6,726 nt of DNA, from contig JBJENW010000341.1 in the NCBI GenBank assembly GCA_051880395.1, positions 1 through 6,726 on the forward strand. The letters run 5' to 3'. Positions 1 through 5,858 of this stretch are shown one piece after another. Made by a program: the position numbers and the translations under genes. Below the pieces are notes generated by a model. The model was not told the DNA's origin, did not search any database, and worked only from the letters and a program-made list of their open reading frames with translations. Numbering within the stretch: the first letter of the stretch is position 1; each line of letters starts with the position of its first letter. Origin of the DNA: JBJENW01 sp051880395. GTDB lineage: Bacteria; Bacillota; Clostridia; Lachnospirales; Lachnospiraceae.

Positions 1-229
1 TCTGTCTAGCCTTTCTGGAAACAGCCGCCCCCGCCTTGCGCACCCAGCCGAATTTCGGAAACGTCCGCATAGGAATCCCCCAGTTGAGATATTTTTCGCG
101 TCATTCTTTTTCAAAGAGTAGTGGAGCCGATACCGTTTCTGGAGGCCTATAAAGTAGAACAGACAGATACTTACACCCATATAAAGCGTAAGTGTGCAAA
201 TAAAAAAAGCTTGCGTTTACCGTGAACTG
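1..229. other. Stretch with no supportable gene
   Basis: I see no gene here that I can defend. The first 130 bases or so are visibly richer in C and G than the AT-rich stretch that follows. Short open stretches exist on both strands. On the minus strand one starts with ATG at 70-68 and runs off the window edge after 23 codons, and another of 32 codons lies in a neighbouring frame. On the plus strand an open stretch from 88 to 225 has no ATG. None has a convincing ribosome binding site and a recognisable product. It may be the flank or remnant of a gene lying to the left of the window. Confidence 0.5.
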
Positions 230-256
230 TTAGCACTCTTGCTTGACGAGTGATAA
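230..256 (+). promoter_or_regulatory. CIRCE element (HrcA heat-shock operator)
   Basis: The left arm TTAGCACTC (230-238) and the right arm GAGTGATAA (248-256) are separated by exactly nine bases. This matches the CIRCE consensus TTAGCACTC-N9-GAGTGCTAA at 17 of 18 arm positions; the only deviation is A for C at 253. CIRCE is the binding site of HrcA, the repressor that normally controls groESL and hrcA-grpE-dnaK. Here the -35 hexamer of the promoter falls in the spacer, so bound HrcA would block RNA polymerase. The next gene is a SulP transporter, not a chaperone, which is unusual. HrcA itself is not in the window, so regulation is inferred from the site. Confidence 0.85.
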
Positions 257-271
257 AATATATGTTATATT
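243..271 (+). promoter_or_regulatory. Sigma-A type promoter for the SulP gene, extended -10
   Basis: The -35 TTGACG (243-248) and the -10 TATATT (266-271) each match consensus at five of six positions and are 17 bases apart. A TG at 263-264 in the extended -10 position strengthens it. Transcription would start near 278, giving a leader of about 95 nucleotides before the ATG at 373. The -35 overlaps the CIRCE element. Confidence 0.75.
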
Positions 272-291
272 ACAAATAGAACATAATAACT

Positions 292-332
292 GGGCTTATG
301 CAATCGAAGATTGCAGTAGCCCTCATTTTTTT
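292..332 (+). terminator. Terminator-like hairpin in the SulP leader
   Basis: GGGCT (292-296) pairs with AGCCC (318-322), and TGCAATC (299-305) pairs with GATTGCA (309-315) around a GAA loop. A small two-by-two mismatch separates the two stems. After three bases comes a run of seven T (326-332). This has the form of an intrinsic terminator on the plus strand only; the other strand has no T tract after the stem. It begins only about 15 bases after the predicted transcription start and sits 40 bases before the SulP start codon, so it either attenuates the gene or ends a short RNA of about 55 nucleotides. No riboswitch-sized aptamer fits between the predicted start and the hairpin. Confidence 0.7.
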
Positions 333-372
333 GCAGTAGAATCCGAGAAAAACAGACAGGAGGAGATAAGGC

Positions 373-2532
373 ATGCATGTCAGGTTGTTTGCAACATTGA
401 AAAATTATAAAAAAGAATATCTTTTGAAAGATGTTTTTGCCGGCATTATTATGGCAGCGGTATCCATTCCGATTGCGATGGGATATGCGCAGGTGGCAGG
501 GCTGCCGGCGGTCTATGGATTGTATGGATCGGTTCTGCCGATTCTGTTTTTTGCACTTTTTTCGACTTCTCCACAATTTATTTTTGGCGTAGATGCGGCT
601 CCGGCGGCAATCACAGGGGCGGCACTAGTCTCCCTCGGCATCACCGCAGGTTCTGAAGAGGCATTGGCGTATGTGCCGATGATCGCTATGTTTGCGGGGG
701 CGTGGCTGCTGCTGTTTTATCTGTTGAAAGCCGGACGAATGGTGGATTTTATCTCGACCCCCGTAATGGGAGGCTTTATCAGTGGAATTTCCGTGACGAT
801 CATTTTCATGCAGATTCCCAAATTGCTCGGAAGCGGGGCAGGGACAGGAGAACTGCCGGAGCTTTTGAAGGATATCTGGGAGGCATTGCAAAACGTAAAT
901 GGCATGTCTCTTTTACTTGGGGCGGCATCGCTTGTAGTCATTCTTTTTGCAAAAAAGAAGGTTCCAAAATTCCCGATGGCAATTCTCATTATGGCAGCAG
1001 GCGTGGTTTTGACCTGCGAGTTTCATATTGATCGATATGGTGTCAGACTTTTGGAAGATGTGGAACCCGGCCTGCCGCATTTCGTTCTTCCGGAATTCGG
1101 AAAAGTAAATTTGACACAAGCTGCAGGGCGGGGGCTTATGGTGGCCGTGGTCATTATGGCAGAGACACTCTTGTCCGAGAATAACTTTGCACTGCGCAAT
1201 GGATATCCCATTGACGTGAATCAGGAAATATTAGCCTGCGCTGCAGGAAATTTTGCATCTGCCATCGTGGGGAGCTGTCCGGTGAATGGAAGTATTTCCA
1301 GAACATCTATGAATGAACAGTATGGCGGAAAGACGCAGGCAGTTTCTATCACTGCCGGACTTGCAATGGCTGGACTTCTTTTGATTGGAACGGCCTTTAT
1401 CGGTTATCTTCCGGTGCCGGTTTTGACGGCGATCGTCATTTCGGCACTTTTGAATGTGGTGGAATTTGATCTGGCAAAACGGCTGTATCGTGTGAGTCGG
1501 AATGAATTTTATATTTTTATGGCGGCTTTCTTTGGTGTATTGATGTTGGGGACAATTTACGGGGTTGTGATCGGAATCATCCTGTCTTTTGTTGCAGTGA
1601 TCTTGAAAGCGACCAATCCTCCGCGCGCATTTCTCGGAATGATCCCTGGAAAAGATGATTTTTATGATCTGAGTAAGAACCGGTATGCGTGTGAGATTGA
1701 ACATGTTGTCATTTATCGGTTCAGCGAAAGTCTGTTCTTTGCAAATATAAAGATTCTTCAGGAAGATATCGAAAAGAGCATTCAGGAGGATACAAAAGTT
1801 GTGATCTTAGATGCCGGTGCTGTCACAAATATTGATATCACAGCGGCAGACCGGTTGGAGATGCTGGCAAAAGAATTAGAAGAGAAACACATTCGTTTTT
1901 ATATCACAGAGCATATGGATACGGTGAATGATCAGATGCGAAAACTTGGAATCGGACACCTGATCGAAGAAGGGCATGTCAGAAGAACAATCACGGCAGC
2001 ACTTCGGGATGCCGGAGTCAGACAGCCATATCCGTTAAAAGGAATGGATGAACGGAAACGAAATTTGATCCAGAGTATTCCGGCCGAAGTAGAAAATTCT
2101 CTGGAGGAATTTACCTGGGCATTTGGAGAGAATACCGCAGAACAGATTGAAAAGCGAGTACAGTATGTGTTACATAATATTCAACAAATTCCGGAATTGG
2201 AGGATATGACAGAACGTGGATTGATGCGAAAAAAGGGAAATTGGAGGCATCTTGGAGCAATTGACGAGGATGAATTTCTTCGTCGCATGGAATTCCATAT
2301 GGATGAACTGCCGGAGCATTTGAGAAGTCAGGTCAATCGCAAGGAAATCATCAGGCTGATCGAAAAGCGGCGGCAAAGAATCATGGAGCAGTTGCAGCAG
2401 GAAAATCCGGAAGTCATCAAACGGCTAAAAGAACGGAGAATGGAACTGGAACACCGGTTAGAGCAGCGGGATCCCAAAGCGGCAAAGTGGCTGCATGAAT
2501 GGGAAGAGGAAATGAAAATGCAAAAAAAGTAA
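373..2532 (+). CDS. SulP family anion transporter with STAS domain and charged C-terminal extension
   Basis: This 719-residue protein belongs to the SulP/SLC26 family of membrane transporters for sulfate, bicarbonate or related anions; the substrate cannot be read from sequence. The hydrophobic core spans roughly residues 18-410. It carries the family signature near residues 31-56 (SIPIAMGYAQVAG followed by GLYGS) and the GSISRTSMN motif at 306-314. A cytoplasmic STAS domain follows at about 440-550, with its loop region around D480 to T490 (DAGAVTNIDIT). SulP-STAS proteins are usually about 550-600 residues. This one continues for about 160 residues (557-719) that are rich in Glu, Lys and Arg, predicted helical and coiled-coil-like from about 655. 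I do not recognise that tail as a known domain. The start is fixed by AGGAGGAG at 358-365, seven bases before the ATG. The gene lies behind a CIRCE-overlapped promoter and a leader hairpin. No sulfur-assimilation genes are nearby. Confidence 0.93.
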   Translation: MHVRLFATLKNYKKEYLLKDVFAGIIMAAVSIPIAMGYAQVAGLPAVYGLYGSVLPILFFALFSTSPQFIFGVDAAPAAITGAALVSLGITAGSEEALAYVPMIAMFAGAWLLLFYLLKAGRMVDFISTPVMGGFISGISVTIIFMQIPKLLGSGAGTGELPELLKDIWEALQNVNGMSLLLGAASLVVILFAKKKVPKFPMAILIMAAGVVLTCEFHIDRYGVRLLEDVEPGLPHFVLPEFGKVNLTQAAGRGLMVAVVIMAETLLSENNFALRNGYPIDVNQEILACAAGNFASAIVGSCPVNGSISRTSMNEQYGGKTQAVSITAGLAMAGLLLIGTAFIGYLPVPVLTAIVISALLNVVEFDLAKRLYRVSRNEFYIFMAAFFGVLMLGTIYGVVIGIILSFVAVILKATNPPRAFLGMIPGKDDFYDLSKNRYACEIEHVVIYRFSESLFFANIKILQEDIEKSIQEDTKVVILDAGAVTNIDITAADRLEMLAKELEEKHIRFYITEHMDTVNDQMRKLGIGHLIEEGHVRRTITAALRDAGVRQPYPLKGMDERKRNLIQSIPAEVENSLEEFTWAFGENTAEQIEKRVQYVLHNIQQIPELEDMTERGLMRKKGNWRHLGAIDEDEFLRRMEFHMDELPEHLRSQVNRKEIIRLIEKRRQRIMEQLQQENPEVIKRLKERRMELEHRLEQRDPKAAKWLHEWEEEMKMQKK

Positions 2533-2613
2533 CAAAGCAGGCTAACAAAACCGATATAAAATACAGAATGTAACTGTATAACGTTAAAAAGAGAAAAAGA
2601 AAAGGGGAGAGAA

Positions 2614-3950
2614 ATGAAGGGGAAAAAAACAGGGTTTCATATTTTATGTCTGTGTATCAGTTTTTTGTTTTGTTTTTCAGGGTGTGGGAAATCACAACAA
2701 CCAGACGATTATGCGGTGAATGAGGGCTATGAGACATCGGATGCGCAGGAAACATCGGAAAACAAGATGGATGCTGGTGAAATAAAAGTTGGTGTGTTGT
2801 ATCTGGGNNNNNNNNNNNNNNNNNNNNNNNNNNNNNNNNNNNNNNNNNNNNNNNNNNNNNNNNNNNNNNNNNNNNNNNNNNNNNNNNNNNNNNNNNNNNN
2901 NNNNNNNCATCGGAAAACAAGATGGATGCTGGTGAAATAAAAGTTGGTGTGTTGTATCTGGGGGATCCGGCGGAAGGGGCGGGATATACCTACACGCATG
3001 AACTTGGAATCGAAGGAATGCAGAATAATCTAGGTCTGGAGGAGAGTCAGATCATCCGAAAGATCAATATCGATGATGCAGATGAAACAGCGACAAAACA
3101 GGCATTGCAGGAGTGTGTCGATGAAGGATGTAATATCATTTTTTCGACAAGCTGGGGCTATATGCAGGCGACATCAGATTTTGCAGAAAAATATCCGGAC
3201 ATTTATTTTTCCCATGCAACCGGATATATGAGCAATGGAAAAAATTTCAATAATTATTTCGGGCGTATTTATCAGGCGCGTTATCTGAGTGGAATTGTTG
3301 CAGGGAAAAATACGAAAACAAATAAATTAGGTTACGTGGCTGCACAGGGATTAGATAACTCAGAAGTGACAGGCGGAATCAATGCGTTTGCAATGGGAGC
3401 GGCATCTGTGAATCCGGATGTAAAAGTGTATGTAAAGGTGACAGGAAGCTGGTACGCACCGGAGGCGGAAGAGGCAGCGGCGAGAAAGCTCCTCGATGCA
3501 GGATGCGATGTGATCGCTCAGCATTGTGATGCGGCTTCGCTGCAAAAAATTGCTCAGGATAAAGGGGCTTATAGTATCGGCTACAATTCGGACATGAGTA
3601 AGGAGGCACCAAAAGCCTGTCTGTGTAGTGTGATTTGGAATTGGAGTGCTTACTACACATATGCAGTGCAGTCTGTGCTGGATGGAACGTGGGATGGTGC
3701 GAATTATTTTGGCGGCTTGGAAGAAGGATTAGTGGATATCACAGAACCAGCTGATTTTTGTGCAGATGGAACCAAGGAAGCGGTAGAGCAGGTGAAAAGT
3801 GAGATTTTAGCTGGAGAAAATCACGTATTTGAAGGTGAACTGGAAACCAATACAGGAGAAACCATTGGGAAAAAGGGCGAAGTGTTTTCGGATGAAGATA
3901 TCACCGGAAAGATGAGCTGGTATTATAAAAACGTGAAAGTCTTGAACTAG
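2614..3950 (+). CDS. BMP/Med-family substrate-binding lipoprotein, interrupted by an assembly gap
   Basis: This is an extracellular, lipid-anchored solute-binding protein of the BMP family (PF02608, COG1744), relatives of which, such as Treponema PnrA, bind purine nucleosides for ABC import. The ligand here is unknown. The N terminus has Lys residues, a hydrophobic stretch and a lipobox FSGC with the acylated Cys at residue 24, then an acidic linker. The mature domain starts near IKVGVLYLGDPAEGAGYTY. It shows family blocks such as FSTSWGYM, ATGYMSNGKNFNNYFGR, YQARYLSGIVAGK, IGYNSDMS and SVIWNWSAYYTY. As assembled, 100 N split the gene and put the two parts in different frames (2614-2807 and the part read in the frame of 2922). 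Removing 155 bp gives one 393-codon frame of normal family length, so I treat it as intact. The ribosome site is AGGGGAG at 2603-2609. No ABC permease or ATPase gene adjoins it; the chemoreceptor 13 bp downstream suggests a sensing role. Confidence 0.9.
2753..2807 (+). repeat. 55-bp direct repeat, copy before the gap
   Basis: This stretch is identical over 55 bases to 2908-2962 and ends exactly where the N run begins. It encodes the linker and first strand of the binding protein. The pair is best explained as the shared end of two contigs placed side by side with a gap instead of being merged. Confidence 0.95.
2808..2907. other. Assembly gap of exactly 100 N
   Basis: The run contains exactly 100 N, the conventional length for a gap of unknown size. 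It is flanked by identical 55-bp sequences, so the real gap is probably absent. With the gap and one repeat copy removed, the lipoprotein frame is continuous. Confidence 0.97.
2908..2962 (+). repeat. 55-bp direct repeat, copy after the gap
   Basis: This is the second copy of the 55-bp sequence at 2753-2807 and begins at the first base after the N run. The ATG at 2922 inside it is not a real start: it corresponds to Met52 of the restored protein and lies after the signal peptide and lipobox. Confidence 0.95.
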
Positions 3951-3963
3951 GGGAGGGAAGAAG

Positions 3964-5670
3964 ATGAGCCTGAAAAAAAGAATGATACTGACAGCGGTAT
4001 TTCCGGTTTTGATCTTAGGTGGAGTGGTATTAATATTGTCGATGACAAAGATACGTGCATCACTGTTACAGGAAATTCAGAATTCGCTGAAAGGTACGGC
4101 AGCGGCAACACTTGCAGCTTATGACCAGAATACCGGTGAATATTTGCAGACAGAAAACGGAGATGTCTGGAAGGGCGGATATAATATTTCAAAATCAGAA
4201 AACCTTGTAGATGGAATCAAGAAAAAGACGGGGATGGATGTCACGTTTTTTTACGGCACAAAGCGGATCATGACATCTGCGTTGGATAAAAACAACAAAC
4301 GAATTCTGGGTTCACCGGCAGGAGAGATGGTGGAAAAGAAAGTTTTGCAGGAGAAAAAAGAGTATTTTAGCAAAAATGTTTCCGTTGATGGCACGATTTA
4401 TTATGGCTATTTTCTTCCGGTTGCGCAGGAGGGGGATGAAAATCAGATTGTTGGAATGATTTTTGTCGGAACACCGAAAGGGGAAAAAGATGCGTCAGTT
4501 TATACCATATTGATGGGGGTAGCGGCGGTAGTCTTTGTGATGATGGTGTTTGGAATTTTATTTGCGGCTCGTCAGGCAATGAAGATCAGTTCGGGATTGA
4601 GCAAAGGTGTTTCGGTATTGCAAAAGGTTTCAAAAGGAGAACTGGAAGTAGAGGTAGATGCTTCTCTTCTAAAGCGAAAAGATGAACTTGGAGCATTGGC
4701 GCAGGCCGTGGCGCGTTTGCAGGAGGAATTGAGAAATGTTATTACGGGTATTTCAGCAAACGCAAAAGATCTGCAGAAGGCAGCAGACCTTTTGGGAACA
4801 ACAGCAGAAGAGACAAATGATACGATGCGTGGCGTGGAGGAAGCTGTCAATGAAGTTGCAGATATTTCCATGAAGCAGGCTGAAAGTTCGAGGGAAACAT
4901 CAGAAAATGTAAATCACATGGGAGAAAAAATTACAGAAGCGTATCAGGAAGTAGAATTGTTAGATAAAAATGCAAAAGAGATGAATGCATTCGGTTTACG
5001 TGCAAGAGATACGTTGAATGAATTAAAGAGGACAAATGATGAAGTGGAGACATCGGTGGAAAAAATCGCAGAGCAGACGAATAAGACAAATGCATCGGTA
5101 CAAAAAATTCAGGAAGTGACAACGCTGATTCAGTCGATTGCAGATGAAACAAATTTGCTGAGTTTGAATGCCTCGATTGAAGCTGCACGAGCCGGAGAGA
5201 GTGGAAGAGGATTTGCGGTTGTTGCGGAGCAGATCCAAAAGCTGGCAGAGCAGTCCGCCGAGTCGAGCACAGCGATTCAGGAAATCATAGACAAACTGAT
5301 CGTGGAATCAAATGCATCCGTTGACTTAATGGAACATGTGCAGGAAATCACAACTTGTCAGAGTGAAAATATGGAGAAAACAAAAGTAACAGTGGAAGAT
5401 GTGCTGGAAGGAATCGCAAGAGCAGTTCAGAGTATCGAGCAGATCGAACAGATTACCGGACAATTGGCTCAGGTGCGAAATGGTATCGTAACCGGTGTAG
5501 ATGAGTTGTCTCAGGTGGCGCAGGAAAATGCACAGAGCTCGATGAAGACATCGAAAGAGACGGATCAAGTGGCTGCGGCTTTTGCGAAAATCTCAGACAG
5601 TACCGGTCAGTTGCGGGAGATTGCAGACCAGTTGGTGAAGAGTATGGAATATTTTATGATTCCATGCTGA
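3964..5670 (+). CDS. Methyl-accepting chemotaxis protein with single Cache sensor domain
   Basis: This 568-residue transmembrane chemoreceptor would signal through CheW and CheA to the flagellar motor. TM1 spans about residues 8-27 and TM2 about 179-203. The extracellular part between them resembles a single Cache domain of the sCache_3 type: GMDVTFFYGTKRIMTSA starts at residue 90 and VGMIFVGTPKG closes it. A HAMP domain follows at about 201-255, including DELGALA at 240-246. The coiled-coil signalling domain has the conserved hairpin tip at about 392-420 (IADETNLLSLNASIEAAR, then GRGFAVV). There is no C-terminal CheR-tethering pentapeptide; the protein ends in MIPC. The gene starts 13 bp after the lipoprotein stop, with GGGAGGG just upstream of the ATG, so the two are almost certainly co-transcribed. 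A strong terminator follows about 100 bp after the stop. The ligand is unknown; the lipoprotein could present it. Confidence 0.95.
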   Translation: MSLKKRMILTAVFPVLILGGVVLILSMTKIRASLLQEIQNSLKGTAAATLAAYDQNTGEYLQTENGDVWKGGYNISKSENLVDGIKKKTGMDVTFFYGTKRIMTSALDKNNKRILGSPAGEMVEKKVLQEKKEYFSKNVSVDGTIYYGYFLPVAQEGDENQIVGMIFVGTPKGEKDASVYTILMGVAAVVFVMMVFGILFAARQAMKISSGLSKGVSVLQKVSKGELEVEVDASLLKRKDELGALAQAVARLQEELRNVITGISANAKDLQKAADLLGTTAEETNDTMRGVEEAVNEVADISMKQAESSRETSENVNHMGEKITEAYQEVELLDKNAKEMNAFGLRARDTLNELKRTNDEVETSVEKIAEQTNKTNASVQKIQEVTTLIQSIADETNLLSLNASIEAARAGESGRGFAVVAEQIQKLAEQSAESSTAIQEIIDKLIVESNASVDLMEHVQEITTCQSENMEKTKVTVEDVLEGIARAVQSIEQIEQITGQLAQVRNGIVTGVDELSQVAQENAQSSMKTSKETDQVAAAFAKISDSTGQLREIADQLVKSMEYFMIPC

Positions 5671-5756
5671 TTGTGTTGACGGAATCTCAGAGAGGATGTC
5701 TATCTTTATCTTGCAAAATGAGTTTCTGTTTTGGTAGTTGAAGAAAAAAATGAAAA

Positions 5757-5785
5757 TTGTAATTTCATAGGAAATCCGCTATACT
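5757..5785 (+). promoter_or_regulatory. Probable promoter for the AAA-ATPase gene, -10 inside the terminator
   Basis: The -35 TTGTAA (5757-5762, four of six) and the -10 TATACT (5780-5785, five of six) are 17 bases apart. Transcription would start near 5792, in the loop of the hairpin at 5772-5815, leaving a leader of about 67 nucleotides. The -35 is weak, so the call rests mainly on the -10, the spacing and the position before a gene that lies beyond a terminator. Confidence 0.55.
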
Positions 5786-5815
5786 AATAATAAAGATTAG
5801 AGTAGCGGATTTTTT
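5772..5815 (+). terminator. Intrinsic terminator after the chemoreceptor gene
   Basis: AAATCCGCTA (5772-5781) pairs perfectly with TAGCGGATTT (5803-5812). Inside it CTAAT (5784-5788) pairs with ATTAG (5796-5800) after a small internal mismatch. The 3' arm runs into six T (5810-5815). It would end the transcript coming from the lipoprotein and chemoreceptor genes. A transcript starting from the overlapping promoter lacks the 5' arm and so would not form the hairpin. Confidence 0.85.
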
Positions 5816-5858
5816 GAATGATGAGGAAAATACATATATGAAAACAAGAGGTGACTGA

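Noticed and set aside
12..66. Imperfect repeats around TTTCTGGAAAC and TTTCGGAAACG
   Set aside because: They are short, imperfect and occur only twice, with no further copies that would suggest an array or binding-site cluster.
1..70. Minus-strand open frame starting with ATG at 70-68 and running off the window edge
   Set aside because: Only 23 codons are visible, with no recognisable product; G-rich bases before the ATG are a poor ribosome site, and another minus-strand frame across the same bases is equally plausible.
88..225. Plus-strand open stretch ending in TGA at 223-225
   Set aside because: It has no ATG, no ribosome site before the GTG at 121, and an upstream in-frame TGA at 85-87, so it is at most a gene remnant.
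1231..1704. 157-codon minus-strand open frame inside the transporter gene
   Set aside because: It is a shadow of the well-supported SulP frame, with a basic, low-quality protein and no recognisable domain.
2561..2582. Inverted repeat ATACAG/CTGTAT with a TATAAC hexamer before the lipoprotein gene
   Set aside because: The six-bp AT-rich stem has no T tract, and the hexamer has no matching -35 at 17 bases, so neither a terminator nor a promoter can be claimed.
2922..3950. Separate 342-codon gene starting at ATG 2922
   Set aside because: This ATG is an internal Met within the repeated 55 bp; taking it as the start loses the signal peptide and lipobox that are present before the gap.
5676..5706. 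TTGACG just after the chemoreceptor stop as a -35 element
   Set aside because: No acceptable -10 lies 16-18 bases downstream, and a transcript from here would run into the terminator at 5772-5815.
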